Shown: positions 1-5,604 of the stretch, one piece after another
How positions within the stretch are numbered: the stretch's first letter is position 1
Layout of the letters: each line of letters starts with the position of its first letter
NCBI GenBank assembly: GCA_002687335.1
Contig: NYZY01000099.1
Coordinates: 1-7,410 of the forward strand
DNA from: Chloroflexota bacterium
Lineage (GTDB): Bacteria > Chloroflexota > Dehalococcoidia > UBA1151 > UBA1328
DNA: 7,410 nt
Direction of reading: 5' to 3'
The notes under the pieces: generated by a model
Seen by the model: only the letters and a program-made list of their open reading frames with translations
The model's database searches: none
What the model was told of the DNA's origin: nothing
Made by a program: the position numbers and the translations under genes

Positions 1-294
1 GAAATGAGAACAGTTCCAATGGATTGTAGAGCAACTGTAGGGATTGTTGGAAATGCTGAAGCAGAACTTACAAAATTAGGTAAAGCAGGTAGAAACCGAC
101 ATCGTGGCCGTCGCCCTACTGTTCGAGGTTCAGTTATGAGTCCAGCTGCTCACCCGCATGGGGGTGGTGAAGGTCGCTCTGGAATAGGAATGCCCGGTCC
201 GAAGACTCCTTGGGGTAAGCCAGCGCTCGGTAAGCGTACGCGTCGCAACAAGAGTACTAATAAGTTTATTTTGAGGCGGAGGTATGACCGCTAG
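1..294 (+). CDS. rplB: 50S ribosomal protein L2, C-terminal part (5' truncated by window edge)
   Basis: L2 is a primary 23S rRNA-binding protein needed for subunit association and for an active peptidyl-transferase region. The reading frame is open from base 1 to the TAG at 292-294, giving the last 97 codons of a protein that is usually about 275 residues long; the true start is upstream. The fragment shows the family pattern: GEM-type '[14 protein letters not shown]', '[18 protein letters not shown]', '[11 protein letters not shown]', 'HPHGGGEGR', and a basic end '[14 protein letters not shown]'. The ATG at 4 is internal, not a start. The His matching E. coli His229 is kept (bases 151-153), but the residue before it, normally Asp, is Ala here, and the usual Asn of the signature is Ser. 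It is the first gene of the visible run; rpsS follows after 37 nt. Identity is essentially certain. Confidence 0.98.
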   Translation, partial: EMRTVPMDCRATVGIVGNAEAELTKLGKAGRNRHRGRRPTVRGSVMSPAAHPHGGGEGRSGIGMPGPKTPWGKPALGKRTRRNKSTNKFILRRRYDR

Positions 295-331
295 AAACCG
301 ATTAGGTTGTTAGCAGTCCATATGAAAACAG

Positions 332-610
332 ATGTCAAGGTCAATTAAAAAAGGTCCTTACGTAGACCCAAAATTGATGAAAAAGGTCAACGCTATACAG
401 GCAGCAGGATCGCGAGATGTTATCCGAACGTGGGCACGTGCTTCGATGATAATGCCTGAAATGGTTGGCCTGACAATTGCTGTTCATGATGGTCGACGAT
501 TCATACCTATATTGATCACTGAAAATATGGTGGGGCATAGGCTCGGTGAATTTGCTCCGACTCGGACTTTTCGTGGCCATATTGGTAGATCTGATCGGGT
601 AACAGGTTAA
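332..610 (+). CDS. rpsS: 30S ribosomal protein S19
   Basis: S19 sits in the head of the small subunit, contacts S13 and 16S rRNA, and forms bridges with the large subunit. The 92-residue product has the normal family length. It opens with '[19 protein letters not shown]' and carries the S19 signature '[16 protein letters not shown]' near residues 68-83. An in-frame TGA at 323-325 lies just upstream, so ATG 332 is the earliest possible start and it matches the family N-terminus. No clear Shine-Dalgarno sequence precedes it. An out-of-frame ATG at 322 opens an 8-codon ORF that overlaps this start. rplV begins 2 nt after the TAA, so translational coupling is likely. Confidence 0.98.
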   Translation: MSRSIKKGPYVDPKLMKKVNAIQAAGSRDVIRTWARASMIMPEMVGLTIAVHDGRRFIPILITENMVGHRLGEFAPTRTFRGHIGRSDRVTG

Positions 611-612
611 TC

Positions 613-948
613 ATGGCAATTGCAAGAACAAAAAATGTAGGTATTTCCGATTATAAACTTCGACTTGTTATGGATCAGATTCGAGGCAAAATGGTTAGCG
701 ACGCGATCCCGATGCTTCGGTATATGACTAGTCCTGCTGCAGCCGAAATATTGAAAATTCTTAACGCTGCAACTGCTAATGCTGAGAATAACGATCTTCA
801 GTCTCGTGCTGATTTAAAAATAGTGAGAATTACGGCAGATAAGGCAACTTGGATTCGACGTTTTAGGCCGAAAGCGCGTGGGCGTGTTGGCGCATTTGAC
901 AGGCCGACATCTCACATCACAATCGAAGTTGATGAGGTAAGGGTTTAG
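613..948 (+). CDS. rplV: 50S ribosomal protein L22
   Basis: L22 binds 23S rRNA during early assembly, and its long beta-hairpin lines the narrow part of the peptide exit tunnel. The product has 111 residues, normal for the family. The helical core 'ISDYKLRLVMDQIRGK' and the stretch 'ILNAATANAENN' (around residues 49-60) match L22, followed by the hairpin 'WIRRFRPKARGR' and the closing strand 'TSHITIEV'. Between these, residues 91-98 read RVGAFDRP, where most bacteria have a basic segment of the type RA-RI-KR; this is a visible departure in a tunnel-lining element. ATG 613 follows the rpsS stop by 2 nt and has only a weak purine stretch upstream, so coupling to rpsS is probable. Confidence 0.98.
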   Translation: MAIARTKNVGISDYKLRLVMDQIRGKMVSDAIPMLRYMTSPAAAEILKILNAATANAENNDLQSRADLKIVRITADKATWIRRFRPKARGRVGAFDRPTSHITIEVDEVRV

Positions 949-950
949 AT

Positions 951-1748
951 ATGGGTCAAAAGACACACCCGATTGGGTTTCGACTTGGAGGTGTACAGGA
1001 TTGGCGAGCACACTGGTTTGCTAGTAAGGCCTCAGACTATCGTAATCTCACTGAGGAAGATCAGGCTATTCGTGGTTTGATTGATGAACGCTACGCCGAA
1101 TCTGGCGCAATCTCTCGCGTAGAGATTGAAAGAGGAGCTCAAGATTTAGTTGTAACGATCAATACGGCCAGGCCAGGCATCATAATTGGTAGGGGTGGTA
1201 CACGGGTTGATGATCTTAGGGCTGACTTAGAAAAATTAACGCAGAAACGATCACGTCTAAACATCCAAGAAATACGACAACCTGAACTCGATGCGATTCT
1301 TGTAGGACAGGCTATAGCAGAGCAATTGGAGCGGCGTGTTGCTTACAGGCGTGCGGTTCGTCTTGCTATGCAGCGAACTATGCAGTCTGGTGCTTTGGGG
1401 ATTAAAGTTGTGGTCTCGGGTCGTCTTGGTGGTGCGGAAATTGCCCGAACTGACAAACAGAAGGAAGGTCGTACACCTCTTCATACCCTGCGTGCTCAAA
1501 TTGATTTTGCAGTATCTGAAGCGAAAACAACTTTCGGTGTGATTGGTATAAAGGTGTGGATTTACACTGGGGACATGATTCCTTCCGCTAGCAATCTTAG
1601 AGCTCGGTCGATGGCCCGAGTTTCATTGGGTGTAGCACGTGAGAATCAGGAAGATCCCAACGGATCGGGGGATCAATCAGCCAAGGCGGATGTTTCGAGT
1701 GCTTCTGATTCATCCAATAAAGGTTCTGAGGATGGGAGTGCCGGTTAA
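951..1748 (+). CDS. rpsC: 30S ribosomal protein S3 with C-terminal tail
   Basis: S3 is part of the 30S head and, with S4 and S5, forms the mRNA entry tunnel and helicase region. The product has 265 residues, against roughly 210-235 in many bacteria. It starts 'MGQKTHPIGFRLG', has a type 2 KH domain with the loop 'GIIIGRGG' (residues 76-83), and a C-terminal domain containing 'VSGRLGGAEIART' (155-167) and 'PLHTLRAQIDFA' (176-187). The fold ends near 'VWIYTGD' (202-208). After about residue 230 comes a Ser/Asp/Gly/Lys-rich tail ending 'SSNKGSEDGSAG', low in complexity and probably disordered. ATG 951 lies 2 nt after the rplV stop; GAGG at 934-937 and AAGGG at 939-943 are possible ribosome-binding sites. 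Confidence 0.98.
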   Translation: MGQKTHPIGFRLGGVQDWRAHWFASKASDYRNLTEEDQAIRGLIDERYAESGAISRVEIERGAQDLVVTINTARPGIIIGRGGTRVDDLRADLEKLTQKRSRLNIQEIRQPELDAILVGQAIAEQLERRVAYRRAVRLAMQRTMQSGALGIKVVVSGRLGGAEIARTDKQKEGRTPLHTLRAQIDFAVSEAKTTFGVIGIKVWIYTGDMIPSASNLRARSMARVSLGVARENQEDPNGSGDQSAKADVSSASDSSNKGSEDGSAG

Positions 1749-1751
1749 GTT

Positions 1752-2168
1752 ATGCTTCAGCCCAAGCGAACAAAATTTCGTAAGGAACATCGTGGTCGCA
1801 TGAACGGGATCCGTACAAAGGGTTCGACTCTTGTAAATGGGGAGTATGGCCTGAAGGCGGAAGGTCCTGGCTGGGTCACTGCAAGAGAGATCGAGGCGGC
1901 GCGTCGGGCAATCACCGGTTATGTAAAACGTGGAGGTCAGCTTTGGGTTCGGTTGTTCCCTGCAAAGCCTGTGAGCGCCAGGCCTGCTGAAACTCGTATG
2001 GGCGGCGGGAAAGGTGCTGTTGATCATTGGGTTGCTGTTGTGAAACGAGGTCGAATACTTTATGAAATAGCTGATGTTCCTGAGGACGCAGCACGCGAAG
2101 CCCTTAGGCGAGCAGCTCATAAGCTGTCTGTCCCCACGAAGATTGTAGCTAGAAGCGAAGAATTTTAA
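1752..2168 (+). CDS. rplP: 50S ribosomal protein L16
   Basis: L16 joins the large subunit late in assembly and helps position the tRNA acceptor arms near the A site. The product has 138 residues, the normal length. It begins '[19 protein letters not shown]', continues with '[20 protein letters not shown]' and has the L16 signature '[16 protein letters not shown]' in the middle. The Arg of 'RMGGGKG' corresponds to the position that is hydroxylated in E. coli L16; whether that happens here cannot be seen. The ATG is 3 nt after the rpsC stop, and the purine-rich GGGAG at about 1734-1738 inside rpsC could serve as its Shine-Dalgarno. A hairpin begins 2 nt after the TAA. Confidence 0.98.
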   Translation: MLQPKRTKFRKEHRGRMNGIRTKGSTLVNGEYGLKAEGPGWVTAREIEAARRAITGYVKRGGQLWVRLFPAKPVSARPAETRMGGGKGAVDHWVAVVKRGRILYEIADVPEDAAREALRRAAHKLSVPTKIVARSEEF

Positions 2169-2169
2169 G

Positions 2170-2189
2170 TAAGCCCCATGCAGGGCTTA
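2170..2189 (+). other. Perfect 7-bp hairpin just after the rplP stop codon
   Basis: TAAGCCC (2170-2176) pairs exactly with GGGCTTA (2183-2189) around a six-base loop, CATGCA. It begins 2 nt after the rplP stop codon, in the widest gap between genes of this window. The bases after the stem (gagcgaataaa) are not a T-run, so it does not look like an intrinsic terminator, and the operon clearly continues. It could be an mRNA processing or stability element, or a regulatory stem that tunes rpmC translation; this is inference. A weaker 4-bp stem (ACCG 2200-2203 with CGGT 2208-2211) lies between it and the rpmC ribosome-binding site. Confidence 0.5.
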
Positions 2190-2213
2190 GAGCGAATAAA
2201 CCGTAACCGGTAG
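2178..2213 (+). other. Possible 11-codon mini-ORF in the rplP-rpmC gap
   Basis: An ATG placed in the loop of the preceding hairpin opens an 11-codon frame (MQGLERINRNR) that stops with TAG at 2211-2213, only 13 nt before the rpmC ATG. Its stop overlaps the start of the rpmC Shine-Dalgarno sequence, an arrangement that could allow translational coupling or leader control. There is no good ribosome-binding site upstream of this ATG, and a frame of this length arises easily by chance. It is recorded as a candidate only. Confidence 0.15.
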
Positions 2214-2216
2214 GAA
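2212..2216 (+). promoter_or_regulatory. Ribosome-binding site that helps choose the rpmC start
   Basis: AGGAA lies 10 nt before ATG 2227, 7 nt before GTG 2224 and only 1 nt before TTG 2218. The spacing rules out TTG 2218 and is compatible with either GTG 2224 or ATG 2227; the family N-terminus favours the ATG. Confidence 0.5.
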
Positions 2217-2226
2217 CTTGCGAGTG

Positions 2227-2463
2227 ATGCAGATTACTGAAGTAAGAGAATTAAGTGACAGCGAGCTTGAAAAAGAGCTCACTGAACAGGAACGGGCCTT
2301 AATGAACCTGAGGTTTAGGAAGGCGACAATGCAATTGACGAATACGAATGAACTCGGGAATACGAGAAAAACAATAGCGCGTATTAAGACTGTGATTCGA
2401 GAGCGCGCCATTACTGTAAACCTGACAATTAAATCACCCCAATCGCCGGCGCAAGGAGAATAG
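2227..2463 (+). CDS. rpmC: 50S ribosomal protein L29
   Basis: L29 is a small helical-hairpin protein beside the tunnel exit, next to L23, where it contributes to the docking area for nascent-chain factors. From ATG 2227 the product has 78 residues. It starts 'MQITEVRELSDSELEKEL', followed by 'LMNLRFRKATMQLTNTNEL' and 'NTRKTIARIKTVIRERA', the typical two antiparallel helices of L29. The fold ends near residue 61; a tail of about 17 residues ending 'KSPQSPAQGE' makes it longer than the usual 60-70. TTG 2218 and GTG 2224 are in-frame alternatives that would add three or one residues; the ATG gives the family-like N-terminus. The last codons contain the ribosome-binding site of rpsQ. Confidence 0.96.
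   Translation: MQITEVRELSDSELEKELTEQERALMNLRFRKATMQLTNTNELGNTRKTIARIKTVIRERAITVNLTIKSPQSPAQGE
2453..2458 (+). promoter_or_regulatory. Strong Shine-Dalgarno for rpsQ inside the end of rpmC
   Basis: AAGGAG lies 6 nt before the TTG at 2465, inside the final rpmC codons. It is among the best ribosome-binding sites in the window, and it supports TTG as the real rpsQ start. Confidence 0.75.
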
Positions 2464-2464
2464 G

Positions 2465-2788
2465 TTGGCCCGCAAACAACAGACTGGTACTGTCCTGAAA
2501 GACCAAAATGACAAGAGTATTGTTGTGGGTGTCTCTTGGTTGCAACGTGACCGTATTTACAAGAAGGCTCGCCGGAAGATTACGAAATTTGTAGTCCATG
2601 ATGAGTCGAATCAGGCAACGGTTGGTGATCGGGTATTGATTGAAGAGGGTCGACCCGTTTCGAAAACTAAGCGTTGGCGTTTGGTTAACATCCTCGATAG
2701 AGTCGAGGTAGCTGATATTCAACCTTCGGATATTGATAATGAGGCTGCCTTGGCAGGTACACCAGATTCAGAGGGATCCGAGGACTAG
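2465..2788 (+). CDS. rpsQ: 30S ribosomal protein S17 with acidic C-terminal tail
   Basis: S17 is an OB-fold protein that binds 16S rRNA early in assembly of the 30S body. The product has 107 residues, whereas most bacterial S17 proteins have about 80-90. The OB fold shows '[17 protein letters not shown]' near the start, '[20 protein letters not shown]' around residues 54-73, and the final strand 'LVNIL' (73-77). From about residue 80 a strongly acidic tail follows, ending '[11 protein letters not shown]'. The start is TTG, 1 nt after the rpmC stop, supported by AAGGAG 6 nt upstream and by the family N-terminus 'MARKQQTG'. rplN begins 5 nt after the stop, which leaves no room for a separate intergenic spc promoter. 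Confidence 0.97.
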   Translation: MARKQQTGTVLKDQNDKSIVVGVSWLQRDRIYKKARRKITKFVVHDESNQATVGDRVLIEEGRPVSKTKRWRLVNILDRVEVADIQPSDIDNEAALAGTPDSEGSED

Positions 2789-2793
2789 ATCAA

Positions 2794-3162
2794 ATGATTC
2801 AGAGAGAGACACGGCTTAAAGTTGCCGATAACTCGGGTGCTCGCGAAGTGTTATGCATAAATATCATCGGTGGAAGTGCGCGACGTTACGCTAGTTTAGG
2901 TGATGTAATTACCTGCACAGTAAAAGACGCTCAGCCCGGCGGTACTGTAAAAATGCATCAAGTTGTAAAGGCTGTTGTTGTTAGGACTTCCAAAGAAGTC
3001 CGGCGGACGGATGGTTCATACATTAGATTTGACGATAATGCTTGTGTGATTATCGGGGACGATGAAAACCCTCGAGGGACTCGTATTTTTGGTCCAGTAG
3101 CCCGTGAACTAAGAAACAAGCAGTTCATGCGTATTGTGTCTTTGGCACCGGAGGTTTTGTGA
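2794..3162 (+). CDS. rplN: 50S ribosomal protein L14
   Basis: L14 binds 23S rRNA at the subunit interface, near L19, and forms an intersubunit bridge. The 122-residue length is exactly that of the family. It opens '[20 protein letters not shown]', has '[12 protein letters not shown]'-type central sequence (here [12 protein letters not shown]), then '[20 protein letters not shown]' and the end '[20 protein letters not shown]'. It is the first gene of the classical spc operon. GAGGA at 2780-2784 inside the rpsQ end is a plausible ribosome-binding site 9 nt before the ATG. It is a highly conserved, ordinary copy with no odd features. Confidence 0.99.
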   Translation: MIQRETRLKVADNSGAREVLCINIIGGSARRYASLGDVITCTVKDAQPGGTVKMHQVVKAVVVRTSKEVRRTDGSYIRFDDNACVIIGDDENPRGTRIFGPVARELRNKQFMRIVSLAPEVL

Positions 3163-3165
3163 TTA

Positions 3166-3480
3166 ATGAGCCAAACGCGTATCAAAAGAGATGATCAAGT
3201 GATGGTCATCAGCGGTAAAGATAAAGGCAAGCGGGGTTCCGTTATCCGAGTTCTCGTTTTAGAGAACAGAGTTGTGGTTGAGGGAGTCAATATGGTTACC
3301 CGCCATGTGAAGGCCCAGCCTGGCGTGGCGCAGACCGGAATGGTTCAAGGTGAGGCCTCGATTTCATTATCCAATGTAATGCTTATTGATCCAGAGACGG
3401 GCAATGTTGGTCGATCTGGTCAGAATATCCTCGAAGATGGAACGAAAGTAAGGGTGGTCAAGAGTGGTAAACGCTCCTGA
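3166..3480 (+). CDS. rplX: 50S ribosomal protein L24
   Basis: L24 starts assembly of the large subunit by binding the 5' region of 23S rRNA, and it later lies near the tunnel exit. The product has 104 residues, the normal length. It carries the KOW motif in '[20 protein letters not shown]' (residues 9-28), followed by '[14 protein letters not shown]' and '[12 protein letters not shown]', all typical of bacterial L24. The start ATG 3166 is 3 nt after the rplN stop, and GGAGG at 3150-3154 in the end of rplN is a good Shine-Dalgarno at 11 nt. The 3' end can overlap a GTG start of rplE (3464) if that start is used. Confidence 0.98.
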   Translation: MSQTRIKRDDQVMVISGKDKGKRGSVIRVLVLENRVVVEGVNMVTRHVKAQPGVAQTGMVQGEASISLSNVMLIDPETGNVGRSGQNILEDGTKVRVVKSGKRS

Positions 3481-3487
3481 CGATAAT

Positions 3488-4240
3488 ATGACTGAAGAAC
3501 AGAAAACAAGGGCAAAGGCTTCCAATAGCAAAAGTAAAAAGACATCGGCGAAAAAGCCGGTGGCGAAGAAAGCCGCGGCAAAAAGATCCTCTACTCGGAA
3601 ACCTAAAATTGCCAAAACTTCTAAGACTGAGGCTGCGACCAAGTCAAACCCTAAGACTTCTGTGATACAGACGGAAACTCCTCGAATGAAGCAAGTGTAT
3701 GCTGCAGAAGTAGTTCAGGTGCTTGCCCGTGAGTTCGGTTATAAGAATCCTATGGAAGTGCCGAAGATTGTAAAAATTGTGCTCAATATTGGTTTGGGTG
3801 AGGCACTTGAGAGTAATTCAGCCGTTGGTGCTGCTGTTGGGGATCTTCAGAAGATATCCGGGCAGAAGCCAATCGAAAATCGTGCCAAAATGTCGATTGC
3901 GAATTTCAAATTACGTGAGGGATCGGTGGTTGGCACATCTGTGACGTTGCGTGGAAACCGGATGTGGCAGTTTTATGACCGATTTGTGAATATTACCCTT
4001 CCTCGTGTACGTGATTTCCGCGGTATTAGTCGTACTGCTTTTGATGGTAGAGGAAATTATTCTCTTGGATTGCGCGATCAATCCACGTTCCCTGAAATTG
4101 ACTACAATGAAATTGATCGTATGCGAGGGATGCAGCTGACTTTTGTCACCACCGCTCGCTCTGATGAAGAAGGACGTCGGCTTCTTGAGTTACTTGGCAT
4201 GCCGTTTGCGCGTGTTGACGAACCCGTTGGTGCTCTTTAA
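3488..4240 (+). CDS. rplE: 50S ribosomal protein L5 with Lys/Ala-rich N-terminal extension
   Basis: L5 binds 5S rRNA with L18 and forms the central protuberance, where it contacts the P-site tRNA and the 30S head. From ATG 3488 the product has 250 residues, against about 180 in most bacteria. The normal L5 begins at '[20 protein letters not shown]', passes '[16 protein letters not shown]' and '[14 protein letters not shown]', and ends '[20 protein letters not shown]'. The first 66 residues before it hold 16 lysines plus many Ala, Ser and Thr, with runs such as '[12 protein letters not shown]', resembling a histone-like tail. Start choices are GTG 3464 (adds 8 residues, overlaps rplX by 17 nt, has AAGGG upstream), ATG 3488 (7 nt after rplX), or ATG 3686 (no tail). 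The open frame and compact operon favour a translated tail; the exact start is uncertain. Confidence 0.93.
   Translation: MTEEQKTRAKASNSKSKKTSAKKPVAKKAAAKRSSTRKPKIAKTSKTEAATKSNPKTSVIQTETPRMKQVYAAEVVQVLAREFGYKNPMEVPKIVKIVLNIGLGEALESNSAVGAAVGDLQKISGQKPIENRAKMSIANFKLREGSVVGTSVTLRGNRMWQFYDRFVNITLPRVRDFRGISRTAFDGRGNYSLGLRDQSTFPEIDYNEIDRMRGMQLTFVTTARSDEEGRRLLELLGMPFARVDEPVGAL
3547..3575 (+). repeat. Short imperfect tandem repeat coding the Ala-Lys-Lys motif of L5
   Basis: GGCGAAAAAGCCG at 3547-3559 is followed by GGCGAAGAAAGCCG at 3562-3575. Each codes an Ala-Lys-Lys step of the L5 tail, and a further Ala-Lys follows. This suggests the tail grew by local duplication, although similar codon choice could give the same picture. 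Confidence 0.35.
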
Positions 4241-4246
4241 TTAATC

Positions 4247-4251
4247 TGGAG
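4247..4251 (+). promoter_or_regulatory. Ribosome-binding site deciding the rpsN TTG start
   Basis: TGGAG lies 8 nt before TTG 4260, a normal spacing. It is only 3 nt before the out-of-frame ATG 4255, which opens just 7 codons, so the site supports TTG as the working start. Confidence 0.55.
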
Positions 4252-4259
4252 TTTATGTT

Positions 4260-4565
4260 TTGGCTAAAAAGTCAATGATTGAAAGAGAAAAGCGTCGCCA
4301 GAAATTGGTAAATGCTAAATCTGAAATGCGTAAAGAATTACGCAAGGCTTCGGTTGATGTTCATCGATCGGCCGAAGAGCGATTTGCTGCCCGTCAAGAA
4401 CTGGCCAAATTGCCTCGTAATTCTGCGGCGATACGTCTGCGTAACCGTTGTGCCGTTACAGGTCGCCCCAGAGGTTACATGCGTTTTTTTGGCCTGTCCC
4501 GAATCACTTTTCGCGACCTTGCATTGAAAGGCGAGTTGCCTGGAATACGTAAGGGAAGCTTGTAA
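4260..4565 (+). CDS. rpsN: 30S ribosomal protein S14, long zinc-free form
   Basis: S14 joins the 30S head late and packs against S3, S10 and S19. The product has 101 residues, which is the long form. It begins 'MAKKSMIEREKRRQKLV' and ends with the S14 core 'LPRNSAAIRLRNRCAVTGRP' plus 'RGYMRFFGLSRITFRDLA'. Only one cysteine is present, so the CXXC pairs of the short zinc-binding S14 (about 61 residues) are missing; this is the C-minus type. The C-terminus reads 'GELPGIRKGSL', whereas nearly all S14 proteins end in Ser-Trp; TTG stands where TGG is expected. The TTG start is supported by TGGAG at 4247-4251 and by the family N-terminus; no ATG fits in frame. Confidence 0.97.
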   Translation: MAKKSMIEREKRRQKLVNAKSEMRKELRKASVDVHRSAEERFAARQELAKLPRNSAAIRLRNRCAVTGRPRGYMRFFGLSRITFRDLALKGELPGIRKGSL

Positions 4566-4597
4566 CACCCACCATATTATCGAGAGAATTTTTAAAG

Positions 4598-4999
4598 TTG
4601 CCAGTAACAGATCCAATAGCCGACATGCTTACCCGAATCCGTAACGCGGTTCAGGTACGACATGAGTCACTTCAGATACCTGCATCGCGTATGAAGTCTT
4701 CTCTTTTGAAGCTCATTGCTGAAGAGGGATTTATATCGAGTTTTGCGCTTGATGAAACCGATTCGGCCGTTAAAACCCTTGAAGTTCAGTTGCGTTACTA
4801 TGAAGATAAATCTCCTGTGATCCAAGGGTTGAAACGCGTGAGTAAACCTGGCCTGCGGGTTTATGTCGGTAAAAACGAAGTGCCTCGGTATTTTGGTGGT
4901 CTTGGAGTTGCATTTATGTCAACTTCAAAGGGAGTTATGACAGGACAGCAGGCGCGCCGTGAAGGTGTTGGCGGGGAACTGCTTTTTTACATTTGGTAA
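4598..4999 (+). CDS. rpsH: 30S ribosomal protein S8
   Basis: S8 binds the central domain of 16S rRNA and is essential for 30S platform assembly; in E. coli it also represses spc operon translation by binding its mRNA near the rplE start, which cannot be judged here. The product has 133 residues, the usual length. It begins 'MPVTDPIADMLTRIRNAVQV' and ends with the S8 signature 'STSKGVMTGQQARREGVGGE' followed by 'LLFYIW'. The start is TTG 4598: the residues after it match the S8 N-terminus (MxxxDPIADMLTRIRN). GAGAG at 4582-4586 is a weak ribosome-binding site at 11 nt. A 32-nt gap separates it from rpsN and a 54-nt gap from rplF. Confidence 0.98.
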   Translation: MPVTDPIADMLTRIRNAVQVRHESLQIPASRMKSSLLKLIAEEGFISSFALDETDSAVKTLEVQLRYYEDKSPVIQGLKRVSKPGLRVYVGKNEVPRYFGGLGVAFMSTSKGVMTGQQARREGVGGELLFYIW

Positions 5000-5053
5000 C
5001 ACCATAATGTTGGTTGAAATTAGAAACGTATTATTTGTGAGAGAAGATATACA

Positions 5054-5602
5054 GTGTCTCGTATAGGTCAAGCTCCGATAAATGTCCCTGATGGCATAGA
5101 GATTAAACTCGATGGTATTACAGTCATGGTAAAAGGGAAGGCTGGAGAATTATCGCGTACTTTTCCGGCGAGTATGAAAATTGATTTGACTGATGGGGTA
5201 CTTAGTGTGACTCGATCTAATGACGAACCTGATCAACGGGCCCTGCATGGTCTTACTAGAAGCTTGCTTAACAATATGGTGATTGGTTGTTCTGATGGTT
5301 TTTCAAAAAGACTTGAGCTGATTGGAACTGGTTACAGGGTGCAACAAAAGGGTGGAGGGTTGGAAGTCAATGTTGGTTACTCTCACCCTATTGATATTCA
5401 GCCGATCGGAAATAATAAACTTACGGCTGATGGTCAGACGTTTATTGTTGTTAGTGGTCCAAGCAAAGAAGACGTAGGTGATCAGGCGGCCCGAATACGT
5501 AAGGTTCGAAAGCCAAATCCATACACGGGTAAAGGCATTAAATATTCAGATGAAGTGATTCGACGTAAAGCTGGTAAAACAGCGGTTGGAACGGGTGTTT
5601 AG
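5054..5602 (+). CDS. rplF: 50S ribosomal protein L6
   Basis: L6 sits near the GTPase-associated centre, close to the sarcin-ricin loop and the base of the L7/L12 stalk. The product has 182 residues, the normal length, with the two repeated L6 domains. It begins '[20 protein letters not shown]', has '[19 protein letters not shown]' in the middle, and carries the L6 signature '[20 protein letters not shown]' near the C-terminus. The start is GTG 5054, chosen because the sequence after it is the standard L6 N-terminus; the purine stretch GAGAGAAGA lies shortly before it. The 54-nt upstream gap holds no recognisable gene. rplR begins 2 nt after the stop. Confidence 0.98.
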   Translation: MSRIGQAPINVPDGIEIKLDGITVMVKGKAGELSRTFPASMKIDLTDGVLSVTRSNDEPDQRALHGLTRSLLNNMVIGCSDGFSKRLELIGTGYRVQQKGGGLEVNVGYSHPIDIQPIGNNKLTADGQTFIVVSGPSKEDVGDQAARIRKVRKPNPYTGKGIKYSDEVIRRKAGKTAVGTGV

Positions 5603-5604
5603 CC

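Noticed and set aside
4..294. ATG at 4 as a complete small gene
   Set aside because: The frame is open upstream to base 1 and the sequence is the interior and C-terminus of L2.
1710..2120. 136-codon open frame on the - strand
   Set aside because: It lies opposite rplP and the end of rpsC, has no family resemblance and no ribosome-binding site; it is a shadow of the real + strand genes.
2170..2189. The rplP-rpmC hairpin as a transcription terminator
   Set aside because: No T-run follows the stem, and ten more genes of the same unit follow on the same strand.
4484..4490. Run of seven T's as a possible terminator or slippage site
   Set aside because: It lies inside the conserved core of rpsN (RFFGLSR) with no stem before it, and the frame is intact on both sides.
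4982..4987. T-run at the end of rpsH as an intrinsic terminator
   Set aside because: It codes the conserved S8 C-terminus and has no GC-rich stem upstream; the operon continues.
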